A stretch of DNA of 64,000 nt from [Eubacterium] saphenum (GCA_004555855.1 SFJQ01000001.1:94321-158320); one strand, 5' to 3'. Positions 25,316-34,742 are shown, counted from the stretch's first letter. Translations and numbers: made by a program. The notes: generated from the letters alone by a model not told the origin.

Positions 25316-26629
25316 TTACTTATCGCTCACCGCGTCAATCAGCATTTTCACGGTTTCTTCAAGCGGGAAGCTCTCTTTTCGTCCCTGCGTGAGGAATCGG
25401 TTTATCGCGTCGATTTTGTTTATCGCCTCGTCAAGCTGCGGGTTTGTGCCGTGCTTGTAGGCGCCGATTGAAATCAAATCGTAGTTGTTGTTGTACAGCG
25501 ACAGCAGGTTTCTCAGCTTTCCCGCCGCCTCTTTGTGCGCGGGGGAAGCGATTTCGTCCATCAGTCGCGAAACGCTCGGCAAAACGTCAATCGCGGGATA
25601 GTGGTTCTGCGCGGCGATTTTTCTCGACAGGATAATGTGTCCGTCAATGATACCGCGAACCGTGTCTGCGATAGGCTCGTTTGTGTCGTCGCCCTCGACA
25701 AGCACCGTGTAAATTCCCGTGATAGAGCCTTCGGGGAAGTTTCCCGCGCGTTCAAGCAGCTTTGGAAGCGCGCTGTAAATGGACGGCGTGTAACCTCTCG
25801 CGATAGGCGGCTCGCCTGTCGCCAAGCCAACCTCGCGAAGCGCCATTGCATAGCGCGTGAGGCTGTCCATCATCAGCAAAACGTCCTTGCCCTGCTTCAT
25901 AAAATACTCGGCGATTGCGGTAGCCGTGAGCGGGGCTTTCGAGCGCATCATCGCGGGCTGGTCGGACGTTGCCACAACCAGCACCGAGCGCGCCATACCC
26001 TCTTCGCCGAGGTCGCGTTCGATAAACTCGCGCACCTCGCGTCCACGTTCGCCGACAAGCGCGATTACGTTTATATCAGCCTTGACCTTTCGCGCAATCA
26101 TACCCATCAGCGTGGATTTTCCGACGCCCGAGCCTGCGAAAATGCCCATTCTCTGACCTTTGCCCATCAGCAAAGTGCCATCGATTGCCTTAACGCCGAG
26201 TTCGATTTTCTCGTGAATAGGCGGTCTTGTGAAAGGATTGACGGGGATACCCGTGATGGAAACCTCGTCGTTACACTCAATTTCACCAAGCCCGTCCAAC
26301 GCCCCGCCTGTCGCGTCAACAATCCTGCCGATAAGCTCCGTGCCCGCCTTAACGGTGAGCTTGTCGCCGGTGTTATCGACGATACTTCCCGGACCGATGC
26401 CCTCGATATCGGTGTACGGCATAAGCAGAATATTGCTCTTGTTGAACCCGACAACCTCTGCTCTTATAAAAGATGACCTATCCTTTGAAAATATTCGGCA
26501 AACGTCACCGATATTCGCAGCGGGACCGCTTGCCTCGATAGTCATTCCGACAATCTTCTCGATTTTTCCCATATACCGAAAAAGCTCGGTATTCTGAATA
26601 TCCGAGCGGAAACCCGCCAAATCAAGCAT
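25316..26629 (-). CDS. fliI: Flagellar export ATPase FliI
   Basis: 437 aa. F1-beta-like ATPase that energises and primes flagellar type III export. The Walker A is GIFAGSGVGKSTLMG (~165), the Walker B is DVLLMMDSLTRYA (~250), and the catalytic region GERGREVREFIE is conserved. The C-terminal domain includes GSITGIYTVLVEGDDTNEP. GGAGGAG precedes the ATG. It is part of fliF-G-H-I-J-K. Confidence 0.97.
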   Translation of the reverse strand: MLDLAGFRSDIQNTELFRYMGKIEKIVGMTIEASGPAANIGDVCRIFSKDRSSFIRAEVVGFNKSNILLMPYTDIEGIGPGSIVDNTGDKLTVKAGTELIGRIVDATGGALDGLGEIECNDEVSITGIPVNPFTRPPIHEKIELGVKAIDGTLLMGKGQRMGIFAGSGVGKSTLMGMIARKVKADINVIALVGERGREVREFIERDLGEEGMARSVLVVATSDQPAMMRSKAPLTATAIAEYFMKQGKDVLLMMDSLTRYAMALREVGLATGEPPIARGYTPSIYSALPKLLERAGNFPEGSITGIYTVLVEGDDTNEPIADTVRGIIDGHIILSRKIAAQNHYPAIDVLPSVSRLMDEIASPAHKEAAGKLRNLLSLYNNNYDLISIGAYKHGTNPQLDEAINKIDAINRFLTQGRKESFPLEETVKMLIDAVSDK

Positions 26630-26798
26630 TTTTGCTCCTCCGCTCCCTTGACCTATCTAATATATCGGCAGAATTAACGAATTTTTTAGCGTTTTCGCCG
26701 CAAATTCGGAAATTTTGTCCAAAATACACCTCGACTCCCGCTGTCATTTTCCAAGGCAACAAGCCGCGCTGTTAAGCCAAATTCGACAGCCGCCGTGC

Positions 26799-27776
26799 TT
26801 ATTCCTCGTCCTCGCCGTTTTCCTCGGGAACATCTTCGTTATCCTCGGACTTTTTTCGGCGCGTCGGACGTTTTTTCGGGGTAACGCCCTTGAATTTGCC
26901 GTCGCCAAGCTCCCTTATCATACGAAGCTGCGTCATAATTCCCGCGTCGGTAATTTCCTCGCCGTTGTCCACGACAACCGTTCCCGGCTCTGCGTCGGCA
27001 AGCAGCTCAACCTCAACGTGCGCCATTCCCCCGCAAAGCTCCCTGAGATACTCATAATCGCCCGAAAGCTCGATTGACGCGTCGTTTTCGTCAAGAGTTA
27101 TGCGGATAAGCTGAGAGTTTCTGAAATCCTTCGCGGCAGCCTTGATGAGCTTTTTCGCGGCGGTTCCGTCCTTTACGGACATACTGTTCATCGTCACCTT
27201 GTTGGCAATTTCCATCACGGTGTCGTAGATATCCTTCTCGTACTTCGCGAAAAGCTCCGCCTTTCCGGTGTTTATCTTATCCGAAAAATCCCGCGCTTCA
27301 TCGAGAATGTTCCTGCTCTCGGTAAGCACGAGCGCTGCGCCGTCCTTTTTGCCCTGTTCAAAGCCCTCGGCGCGCGCCTTTATCAGCACATCATCGCGCT
27401 TTTTCTCCGCGTCCTTTAAAATCTCGTCTGCCTCGGCATTTGCGTTGTTCACGATACCGTCGGCGCGGCGTTTTGCCTCGATGATGACCTGTTTTCCCTG
27501 TTCGATGTACTGCTCCTTGAGCGCAGCAAGCTCGCGTTTGCGATTTTCAAGCTCCTCCGCGGCAGCCTTCAGTTCAGCCTCACGCTTAATCAGCGTTTCC
27601 TCAACCGAAACGCGAGGCTCTTCGATAATTTCGTGCTGCTCGGCAGCTTCCTCGGGAGCGTTCTCCGCAGCCTGCGGCTTCTCAACGGGAATTTCCCTGC
27701 GTACCGTGAAAGAATTTGAGATGTCAACGCCGCCGTTGTAACGGATTGAATTATATTTATAAACCGACAAAAACAT
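26799..27776 (-). CDS. fliH: Flagellar assembly protein FliH
   Basis: 325 aa. FliH binds FliI and regulates its ATPase. The central region (~60-170) is a long Ala/Glu/Lys-rich coiled coil with GxxxG-like spacing (ARAEGFEQGKKDGAALV). The C-terminal domain (~180-285) resembles V-ATPase subunit E, with the SIELSGDYEYL and VELLADAEPGTVVVDNG segments. Extra N-terminal acidic and C-terminal Lys/Glu-rich tails make it longer than usual. GGAGGAGA precedes the ATG at 27776. The 169-bp gap to fliI holds no gene. Confidence 0.88.
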   Translation of the reverse strand: MFLSVYKYNSIRYNGGVDISNSFTVRREIPVEKPQAAENAPEEAAEQHEIIEEPRVSVEETLIKREAELKAAAEELENRKRELAALKEQYIEQGKQVIIEAKRRADGIVNNANAEADEILKDAEKKRDDVLIKARAEGFEQGKKDGAALVLTESRNILDEARDFSDKINTGKAELFAKYEKDIYDTVMEIANKVTMNSMSVKDGTAAKKLIKAAAKDFRNSQLIRITLDENDASIELSGDYEYLRELCGGMAHVEVELLADAEPGTVVVDNGEEITDAGIMTQLRMIRELGDGKFKGVTPKKRPTRRKKSEDNEDVPEENGEDEE

Positions 27777-28024
27777 TCTCCTCCGTTACTGAATTTGCGA
27801 AAATCCGCGCCGTTATGCGGAATTTTCCTTCAAGCCGACCGTTCACAAGAACAGCTCACGTTCTCGCAAACCGCTGTGTATCGCGGCTTCGCCAATATCC
27901 CGACACGACAGCTTCTCGTTCACCGAGCGCTGCCGAACCCGCATTTTCAAGCGATTTCCGCGCTCTTTCCAACCGCCCGCCGTGTTTTTCAGCGAACTGC
28001 CGGAATTGCCGAAAAATCGCGCTG
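27777..28024. other. 248-bp gap between fliG and fliH, no gene seen
   Basis: The longest gene-free stretch inside fliF-fliK. No strong promoter, terminator or coding frame was recognised; short frames on both strands lack a convincing ribosome site or family match. It could be leftover sequence of a lost gene or an unrecognised regulatory leader for fliH. Confidence 0.4.
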
Positions 28025-29044
28025 TTATGCGATAATCTCGTCGCCGCCGCCTCTTGTGATGGTGATAGCGCCCTCCTGCTCAAGACGTCTGATTATGCCG
28101 ACAATACGCTGCTGTGCCTCGTCAACATCGCGCATACGCACGTTGTGGAGGTACTCGATATCTGCCTGCAGGTTCTCACGCGCACGGCTGGAAATGTTCG
28201 CAAAGATGCACTCCGCAACCTCCTGCGTTGAACCCTTGATAGCAACCGCGAGGTCCTTGGAATCGACCTGCTTGACAAATTCCTGAATATCCTTCGCGTC
28301 CAGACGCACGATATCCTCGAAAACGAACATCTTCTGCTTGATGAGGTCGGCAAGCTTCTGGTCGCGCGCGGAGAGTTCGTCGAAGATGTACTTCTCGGTT
28401 GCTCTGTCCACGTTGTTCATAATCTCCGCAACATAGCTTATACCGCCGACTTCCATCGAATCGGACGAAGCAAGCGTTGCGAATTTCTTCTCAAGCGAGC
28501 CTTCAATCGCCTTTACAACCTCGGGCGAAGCTCGGTCCATATTTGCAATTCTCTCGACAACCTCAACGCGCTTTTCCTTCGGCAGCTCGGACAAAATCGC
28601 CGAAGCCTGATCGGTTCTCGCGTAGGAGAGAATAAGGGCAATTGTCTGCGGGTGTTCGTTCTGGACGATTGCCAGCAGGTTTTTGTAGTCCGCCTTTCTC
28701 ACGAAGTCGAAAGATTTGGTTTCGAGCTGCTTTGTGATACGGTTGAGCAGCGAGTCGGCTGCCTCCGCGCCAAACGCCTTTTCAAGAACGCTTCTCGCGT
28801 AATCAAGACCGCCCTCGGTAACAACCTTCTGCGTTAAACAAAGCTCATAGAACTCGTTCAGGACCTCTTCAACAACTTCAATCGGGTGATATTCCATTCG
28901 GGCAAGCTCGACGGAAATTGACTCTACATCATCATCGGAGAGGTGTTTATATATCGAGGACGCGTTTTCCGCACCCATTGACGCTAAAACAAGGGCAACC
29001 TTTTTAGCCGGTGCAAGCTCGCCTTCCTGCTGTTTTATAGCCAT
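28025..29044 (-). CDS. fliG: Flagellar motor switch protein FliG
   Basis: 339 aa. FliG sits on the MS ring and is the part of the C-ring on which the stator pushes. The N-domain (KVALVLASMGAENASSIYKHLSD), the middle domain EHPQTIALILSYARTDQASA (~125-144) and the C-terminal torque helix with charged residues (SARDQKLADLIKQKMFVFED) are all recognisable. ATG at 29044 after GGGAGTGA. It follows fliF by 21 bases. Confidence 0.96.
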   Translation of the reverse strand: MAIKQQEGELAPAKKVALVLASMGAENASSIYKHLSDDDVESISVELARMEYHPIEVVEEVLNEFYELCLTQKVVTEGGLDYARSVLEKAFGAEAADSLLNRITKQLETKSFDFVRKADYKNLLAIVQNEHPQTIALILSYARTDQASAILSELPKEKRVEVVERIANMDRASPEVVKAIEGSLEKKFATLASSDSMEVGGISYVAEIMNNVDRATEKYIFDELSARDQKLADLIKQKMFVFEDIVRLDAKDIQEFVKQVDSKDLAVAIKGSTQEVAECIFANISSRARENLQADIEYLHNVRMRDVDEAQQRIVGIIRRLEQEGAITITRGGGDEIIA

Positions 29045-29065
29045 AAAATCACTCCCAAATCAAAA

Positions 29066-30733
29066 TTACTGGTTCTCGTCGCGAAGCATATTCTTGATAA
29101 TCGAAGCGACGATTTCGGGATTTGTATTGGCAAATTCCGCGATTTCGCGCTTGAGGATAGTTTCGCGGGAATCCTTGCCCGCCTCTTCTGTGAGGCTTGC
29201 TATGTTGAAGTCAACCTCCTGCGGCGCCTCGCCCATAGTCGCCGCTCCCGAGTAGCCCTCGGCAGCGGCAGCCTGTGCTGCGGCAAGCGCCTGTTCCTGT
29301 CTGTGGCGGATTTTGCGCTTGCGGCTCTTGCTGACGAAAAGCGAAGCGATAAGCAGCAGCACGAGCAGCACGCCAAGTCCGATTACAACAAACAGCAGCG
29401 TGTTTCTGAACGAATCCACGGGGCGCGTGTAAATTCCAAGACCGCTTCCGTCGCCGACTGTTGTGCCGGAATTTGTGGTGAGAGCGAAAGCCTCGTTGTG
29501 AACGGCAACGTTTGCGATATCGGTTCCCGCAGCCGCCGCAACCCACCCGCGAATCTGGTCGCGCTCGCCGTCGGTGAGGTTGGTGCGGTTGATGGCAACG
29601 CCGACTGTGAGCTTGTCGATGCTGTAACCGTCCTTCTCAATTGTCGTCTTTATATTCGTGACGTCATACTGATTTTCGTCTTTCCGATAATAATACTTTT
29701 CACCGTCAACCAAGCCCTCGATTGTCGGGTAATCGGGCGACAAATCCGCGTTCGGAGTTGTTCCGATAACATTTCCCGAGGTGTCGAGCTGGTCGGAAGC
29801 GATGACGTGCGTATCGTGTTCAAGAACGCCGTGGTCGGTTCCTTCAACCGGCACATATTCGGTTGACTCAACCTTTTTCGCGTCATAATTGAGGATAGCC
29901 GAAACGTTCACGGTGTAGTTCTTCTCGCCGTAAACGGTGGCTAAAGAGTCGCGCAGCTGGCTTGTGATGGCGTTCTGCATTTCGAGGACGAACTGCTGAC
30001 GTTTGCGCGCCACGGAAACGCCCGAAGCGTCCTTCTGACCGTTTTGTTCCTCTTCCTCGGAAATCCAGTCATAGGAACGTCCGAGGGTATCGGTAACGGA
30101 AATGTTGTCGATTGTGAGGTTTTCAACGCTTGTTTCAACAAGTCTGAAAATCGCTCTGACTTCCGCATTTGTAAGCTCATCATCGTTTCTGAGCTTCAGC
30201 AAAACCGAGCACCGCGGCACTTCCTTGGTATCGGTGATGACGTAATCGCGCGTTTTCGGGATATCGAGATTTACCGTAACCGCAGCAACGGGGTCGAGCT
30301 GCTTGAGCGTTGCGGCGATATTTGTTTCGCGCTGCTGACGAGCAACCTCGCGCTTGTCGGTATCGGTTGACCACAAGTCAATTCCGTCGTTCCAGATATC
30401 ATAGTTTTTGGCGTTTTTCGGGTAACCCTGAACCGACAGCTGCATACGCAGATTGTCGATATTTTCCGCGGGAACGATGATATCGCCGTTGTCGCGGAGA
30501 GTTACATCGGTAATGCCGAGCGAGTTTATCGCCGTGACGATTTCGCCCGCCTCGGACGTTGAAAGTCCCGAAAACAGCACTCCCCTGTCCTTGTGGTTGA
30601 GCAGAACCGCCAAAACAATGATTATCGCGATAATCGCAATCGGAATTGCGATAAGCATAATCTTAATCGCCTTTGAAAATCCCGTCCACTTTTCCTTTAC
30701 CTTGACGGTAATCTTTTTGACTTTTTCGTTCAT
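29066..30733 (-). CDS. fliF: Flagellar MS-ring protein FliF
   Basis: 555 aa. Forms the MS ring in the membrane around the export gate. It has two membrane segments: ~25-47 (IMLIAIPIAIIAIIIVLAVL) and ~450-470 (LLFVVIGLGVLLVLLLIASL). Between them are the ring-building YscJ/FliF domains (RGVLFSGLSTSEAGEIVTAI; the GYPKNAKNYDIW region). The short C-terminal tail (GKDSRETILKREIAEFANTN, ILKNM-like end) binds FliG. It is directly followed by fliG. Confidence 0.96.
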   Translation of the reverse strand: MNEKVKKITVKVKEKWTGFSKAIKIMLIAIPIAIIAIIIVLAVLLNHKDRGVLFSGLSTSEAGEIVTAINSLGITDVTLRDNGDIIVPAENIDNLRMQLSVQGYPKNAKNYDIWNDGIDLWSTDTDKREVARQQRETNIAATLKQLDPVAAVTVNLDIPKTRDYVITDTKEVPRCSVLLKLRNDDELTNAEVRAIFRLVETSVENLTIDNISVTDTLGRSYDWISEEEEQNGQKDASGVSVARKRQQFVLEMQNAITSQLRDSLATVYGEKNYTVNVSAILNYDAKKVESTEYVPVEGTDHGVLEHDTHVIASDQLDTSGNVIGTTPNADLSPDYPTIEGLVDGEKYYYRKDENQYDVTNIKTTIEKDGYSIDKLTVGVAINRTNLTDGERDQIRGWVAAAAGTDIANVAVHNEAFALTTNSGTTVGDGSGLGIYTRPVDSFRNTLLFVVIGLGVLLVLLLIASLFVSKSRKRKIRHRQEQALAAAQAAAAEGYSGAATMGEAPQEVDFNIASLTEEAGKDSRETILKREIAEFANTNPEIVASIIKNMLRDENQ

Positions 30734-30775
30734 CTAAAAAACCTCTGGGTTCTTGTAAAATAAAAGCAAGCAGCC

Positions 30776-31120
30776 TTAAATCTGCATATTGATAATCGAG
30801 TTGTACGCGCTCAAAACCTCGTTTTTGACGGTTACGAGAACGTCAACGGCGGTGTTTGCCTTTTCGATATTCGCCTGCATTTCGGCGATGTTGTCGATAT
30901 TTCCGAGCATAAGGTCGATAGCGTCGCGGTCAACCTGCTCGTTTGTTTCGATAACGTTTGTGACAAGCCCTCTGAAGATATCGAGGAAGGACGCGTTTTC
31001 CGTATCGACAACAGGCACGCTCGTAGCGCCGATAGGGAGCATCTTGTCCATTCTCTCCATCGGCTGAAGTTCTTCAAGGGGATTAAGCCCGAAAAGCGGG
31101 CTGATTGAATAAAGTGACAT
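30776..31120 (-). CDS. fliE: Flagellar hook-basal body protein FliE
   Basis: 114 aa, the usual size. FliE joins the MS ring and export gate to the proximal rod. The C-terminal helix (QANIEKANTAVDVLVTVKNE... AYNSIINMQI) is the conserved part; the N-terminal third is variable. GAGGTACAT precedes the ATG. flgB-flgC-fliE-fliF order is standard. Confidence 0.92.
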   Translation of the reverse strand: MSLYSISPLFGLNPLEELQPMERMDKMLPIGATSVPVVDTENASFLDIFRGLVTNVIETNEQVDRDAIDLMLGNIDNIAEMQANIEKANTAVDVLVTVKNEVLSAYNSIINMQI

Positions 31121-31149
31121 TTTATGTACCTCTTAACAAATTTCATTCA

Positions 31150-31614
31150 TCAGCCCTTGCCGATGTTAAGCGCCGCGGAAGTCATCGATTTCATCAGGTC
31201 GAAGATTTCCTTGTTTGCGTTGTAGCTGTTTGCGGCAGCGATAGCGTCAGCCTGCTCTACGACAACGTTTACGTTCGACTCATAGATGTAGCCGTACTCG
31301 TCCGCCAAAGGATTGTCGGGGCTGTAAACGGGCGTAGGGGGCGTGGGGTCATCGACAACCTGCGTTGCCTCGACGCCCTTGAGCTGCACATAATTGAACC
31401 TGTTCAAATCCAGCTCGCCGCTCTGCAGATTAAGACGCAGGCACTTCTTGAAGCTCCTGTCCTCCGCAAAAACGGTCATTTTGCGCGTGTAAACGTCCTC
31501 GGGACGAGTCGCGTAGTCATCGGCATTCGCGATGTTCTGCGAGATGATGTCGAACCTGAACCTCTGCGCGGTCATACCCGAAAGCGGGATATTAAGCGAT
31601 GATAAAAAAGCCAT
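31150..31614 (-). CDS. flgC: Flagellar basal-body rod protein FlgC
   Basis: 154 aa. Proximal rod protein. The N-terminal axial motif (SLNIPLSGMTAQRFRFDIIS, QNIANADDYATRPEDVYTRK in part) and the C-terminal SNVNVVVEQADAIAAANSYN helix with a DLMKSM tail are conserved. AGGAGTAG precedes the ATG. Confidence 0.94.
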   Translation of the reverse strand: MAFLSSLNIPLSGMTAQRFRFDIISQNIANADDYATRPEDVYTRKMTVFAEDRSFKKCLRLNLQSGELDLNRFNYVQLKGVEATQVVDDPTPPTPVYSPDNPLADEYGYIYESNVNVVVEQADAIAAANSYNANKEIFDLMKSMTSAALNIGKG

Positions 31615-31624
31615 AATCTACTCC

Positions 31625-31990
31625 TTACTTGGTCACGATTGCACTTCTGATGCGCGTGAAATTGCCGTTCATCTGGTTGATGAGCGCGTCCAGCCAGTAC
31701 GCAGTCTTGGAAGCCTCTGCGCTCTGCACGTCCATATCGACGTTGTTTCCGTCTGCCTGGTCGTCGGTGTAGGTGTCGATGACAAGGCGCTGCTGAATGT
31801 TAAGTTCCTTCTTTATAGAGCCATCGGCGCGGATTTTGTCCTTTAAAATCCCGCCGAAGTCAAGATACTTGCAGTTATAGTCGGGGGTATCCTGATTGGT
31901 GATATTCTGTGCAATGATTTGCTGCTTTGTCCACATAACGCTCATTCCTTGTTCGATTATGCGGAAAGCCGTGGTGTCGAATAAAGCCAT
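31625..31990 (-). CDS. flgB: Flagellar basal-body rod protein FlgB
   Basis: 121 aa with the start at ATG 31990 (MALFDTTAFRIIEQGMSVMW), chosen because GAGGT lies 5 bases upstream; a longer frame upstream runs through the leader. Axial motif QQIIAQNITNQDTPDYNCKY and the C-terminal VDMDVQSAEASKTAYWLDAL are typical. It is the first gene of the flagellar operon. Confidence 0.93.
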   Translation of the reverse strand: MALFDTTAFRIIEQGMSVMWTKQQIIAQNITNQDTPDYNCKYLDFGGILKDKIRADGSIKKELNIQQRLVIDTYTDDQADGNNVDMDVQSAEASKTAYWLDALINQMNGNFTRIRSAIVTK

Positions 31991-32073
31991 ACCGTACCTC
32001 ATTTCTTCTACATATCTATAATATGGGTTATTTTTGGACGCAACTTCCCCTATACCCATAGATATCCATAATC

Positions 32074-32102
32074 ATTATACACCATTTCACAAAGGATTTC
32101 AA
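32074..32102 (-). promoter_or_regulatory. Main promoter of the flagellar/chemotaxis operon
   Basis: Minus strand: TTGAAA (32097-32102), 17-nt spacer, TATAAT (32074-32079). Sigma-A-like; the leader to flgB would be about 75 nt. A long AT-rich stretch (about 32100-32300) with phased A/T runs lies upstream and separates it from the divergent trp promoter; it could be UP-element or a regulator-binding region. Confidence 0.8.
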
Positions 32103-32299
32103 CTGTTTTTTTGCACAATTTACAAGTACTTGAAAAAAATAAACAAAATAAAAGTAATTTTTTGGAAAATTGTTGAAAATTAAGATAAAAACGAGATGAT
32201 TTTTGTTAATCTTGCAGCATATATTCGTCAAATTATAGAAATTTTTCTCGATTTTGCACAAAACGCAGAAATTTACAAATAAAAAAATCTGAAAAACCC

Positions 32300-32328
32300 T
32301 TGACAAACGCTGTTTAACGTGATAAAAT
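32300..32328 (+). promoter_or_regulatory. Promoter of the trp operon
   Basis: TTGACA (32300-32305), 17-nt spacer, TAAAAT (32323-32328). The start point near 32335 is just before the T-box leader. Confidence 0.82.
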
Positions 32329-32344
32329 GAAAAAGTAAATTGAA

Positions 32345-32670
32345 TATGCCTTATAAACCGATGAGGTGGAGATAACGTTGCTTGTGCCCTCACAGAGAGC
32401 GGTTGGCGCTGGGAATACCGCAGAACGCAGAGCATCGGGGCGAAAGTCCCATAAATGGACCACCGAGGGCGAAGGGGAAACGGGCGGCGCGAGTTGTGAA
32501 ACGGCGCGGGTTCGGAGTATCTTTAGACGTAAGCGGGCGTTAACCGCAAGGGTATGTTAGTACCCGCAGAGTGCGCCGGAAAAGCGATTTTTCGGTGAAG
32601 TAAGGTGGCAACACGGAGTTAAACCGTCCTTATGGCAGAATTGTCAAATTCTGTCGGGGGCGGATTTTTT
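32345..32670 (+). promoter_or_regulatory. Trp-specific T-box leader with intrinsic terminator
   Basis: About 325-nt structured leader between the trp promoter and trpE. The T-box core GGTGGCAACACGG is at 32604-32616. The GA-rich AGAGAG element is near 32394-32399. A candidate specifier codon UGG (Trp) followed by A lies at 32456-32458, on the 3' side of Stem I. The terminator is 32624-32670: CCGTCC pairs with GGGCGG (one G-U), and GGCAGAATT with AATTCTGTC, then ATTTTTT. Uncharged tRNA-Trp should pair with UGG and the T-box bulge and free trpE from termination. The codon choice is inferred from position and the downstream genes. Confidence 0.92.
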
Positions 32671-32689
32671 GTTTTTCGGGAGGTTTATT

Positions 32690-34156
32690 ATGGAAAAGAT
32701 TTACCCGTCGCTCGAAGAAGCGAAAAAGTTTCCGGATTACACGGTTGTTCCCGTAAAGCGCGAGCTTTTCGCGGATATCAGAACGCCTGTCGAGGCGCTG
32801 AAAATTCTCAAAAACGCAAGCTCTCACGTCTTTATTCTCGAGAGCGTTGAAAATCAGGAAAAGTGGGGACGCTACACGTTTCTCGGGTATGACCCGAAGC
32901 TGGAAATCAGCTGTCTTGACGGCGTGATGAACATCAAAAACGTCGGGACGGGCGAAACCGAAAGTTTCACCGAGAAAAACCCAGCAGTCCGCATAAAATC
33001 CCTGCTTGACGAGTACCGCGCGCCGCAGATGGACGGTTTTCCGAGCTTCACGGGCGGGCTTGTCGGCTACTTCGGCTACGACTATATAAAGTACGCCGAG
33101 CCTTGCCTCAAGCTGGACGCCGAGGACGAGGAAAACTTCCGCGATGTCGATTTGATGCTGTTTGACAAAGTTGTGGCGTTCGATAATATCAAGCAGAAAA
33201 TTATACTGATTGTAAACATCAAAACCAAAAATATTGACGAGGAGTATAAAAGAGCGAAAAAAGAGCTTGACCAAATGGAAGAGCTTATCCGTCACGGAAA
33301 GCCCGCTCCCGATGAAAATTCGCGGCTTCTCGGCGACTTCAAGCCGCTCTTCGACAAAGCGCGCTACTGCTCGATGGTCGAGAAAGCGAAGCAGTACATC
33401 TATGACGGCGACATCTTTCAGGTTGTCTTGTCAAACCGCCTTGACGCGGAGTTCAAAGGCAGTCTGCTCGGCGCGTACCGCGTGCTGAGAACCACAAATC
33501 CTTCGCCGTATATGTTCTATTTTTCAAGCTCGGATATGGAGGTTGCGGGCGCTTCTCCGGAAACGCTCGTGAAGCTCGAAAACGGCGTTCTGCACACGTT
33601 TCCGCTCGCGGGAACACGTCCGCGCGGGAAAACCGAAGCCGATGACAAGCGGCTTGAAAAGGAGCTTCTCGCCGATGAAAAGGAGCTTTCCGAACACAAT
33701 ATGCTCGTTGACCTCGGGCGCAACGATTTGGGAAAAATCTCGGCTTTCGGCACGGTCGAAGTCGAGAAATATATGTCAATCGAGCGCTATTCCCACGTTA
33801 TGCACATCGGCTCAACGGTGCGTGGACAAATCCGAAAAGACTTCTCCGCAATTGACGCGGTAAATGCGGTTTTGCCCGCGGGAACGCTCTCGGGCGCACC
33901 GAAAATCCGCGCCTGCGAAATCATAAACGAGCTTGAAAACAACAAGCGCGGAATTTACGGCGGCGCAGTCGGCTACATCGATTTTCGCGGAAATCTCGAC
34001 ACCGCGATTGCAATTCGCCTGTGCTTCAAGAAAAACGGCAGAGTGTTCGTGAGAAGCGGCGCGGGAATTGTCGCGGACTCCGTTCCCGAGAAGGAATTTG
34101 AGGAGTGCATAAACAAGGCGAAAGCGGTTGTCGAAGCGCTCAAAACCGAGATTTGA
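32690..34156 (+). CDS. trpE: Anthranilate synthase component I
   Basis: 488 aa. Makes anthranilate from chorismate with ammonia from TrpG. The C-terminal chorismate-binding domain (~220-480) has the family motifs: LSNRLDAEFKG, AGASPETLVKLENG, PLAGTRPRG, DEKELSEHNMLVDLGRNDLG, SIERYSHVMHIGS. The start is ATG at 32690 with GGGAGG 9 bases upstream, just beyond the T-box terminator. The Trp-feedback region sits in the N-terminal domain (LESVENQEKWGRYTFLGYDP). Confidence 0.97.
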   Translation: MEKIYPSLEEAKKFPDYTVVPVKRELFADIRTPVEALKILKNASSHVFILESVENQEKWGRYTFLGYDPKLEISCLDGVMNIKNVGTGETESFTEKNPAVRIKSLLDEYRAPQMDGFPSFTGGLVGYFGYDYIKYAEPCLKLDAEDEENFRDVDLMLFDKVVAFDNIKQKIILIVNIKTKNIDEEYKRAKKELDQMEELIRHGKPAPDENSRLLGDFKPLFDKARYCSMVEKAKQYIYDGDIFQVVLSNRLDAEFKGSLLGAYRVLRTTNPSPYMFYFSSSDMEVAGASPETLVKLENGVLHTFPLAGTRPRGKTEADDKRLEKELLADEKELSEHNMLVDLGRNDLGKISAFGTVEVEKYMSIERYSHVMHIGSTVRGQIRKDFSAIDAVNAVLPAGTLSGAPKIRACEIINELENNKRGIYGGAVGYIDFRGNLDTAIAIRLCFKKNGRVFVRSGAGIVADSVPEKEFEECINKAKAVVEALKTEI

Positions 34157-34169
34157 AAGTGGTGATATT

Positions 34170-34742
34170 ATGATTTTACTTGTGGATAATTACGACAGTT
34201 TTTCCTATAATCTTTACCAGCTTGTGGGGAAAATCAACCCCGACATCAAGGTAATCCGAAACGATGAGCTGACCGTGGACGAAATAATCGCGCTCGCTCC
34301 CTCGCATATTATCATCAGCCCCGGCCCCGGCAAGCCCTCGGACGCGGGCGTTTGCGAAGAACTCGTGGTGAAAGCGGCGGGGAAAATTCCGCTGCTCGGA
34401 GTATGTCTCGGGCATCAGGCAATCTGCGAGGCATACGGCGCGAAAATCGTTCACGCAAAGCAACTGATGCACGGCAAAAAATCCGTGATAACCGCCGACA
34501 AATCCTGCGCGCTGTTCAAGGGGATTGACGGAGCGTTCGAGATTGCGCGTTATCACTCGCTTGCCGCCGATGAAAACGGCTTTCCCGCTTGCCTGAAAGT
34601 CACGGCGAAAACCGCGGACGGCGAGATTATGGCGGTTCGGCACGAAAAGTTTCCCGTTTACGGCGTGCAGTTCCACCCCGAGAGCATTCTCACGCAGCAC
34701 GGCGAAGTTATGCTGAAGAACTTTCTGAGCGAGGTAATTTGA
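34170..34742 (+). CDS. trpG: Anthranilate synthase component II (glutamine amidotransferase)
   Basis: 190-aa class I glutamine amidotransferase. Supplies ammonia to TrpE. The catalytic Cys is in LLGVCLGHQAICEAYG and the His/Glu in GVQFHPESILTQHG. N-terminus ILLVDNYDSFSYNLYQL. The start is ATG at 34170 with AGTGGTGA upstream. The stop overlaps the trpC start (TGATG). It is not fused to TrpD, and trpD does not follow. Confidence 0.97.
   Translation: MILLVDNYDSFSYNLYQLVGKINPDIKVIRNDELTVDEIIALAPSHIIISPGPGKPSDAGVCEELVVKAAGKIPLLGVCLGHQAICEAYGAKIVHAKQLMHGKKSVITADKSCALFKGIDGAFEIARYHSLAADENGFPACLKVTAKTADGEIMAVRHEKFPVYGVQFHPESILTQHGEVMLKNFLSEVI

Noticed and set aside
27856..28083. 75-aa minus-strand frame in the fliG-fliH gap
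   Set aside because: It overlaps the end of fliG in another frame, lacks a ribosome site and has no recognisable family.
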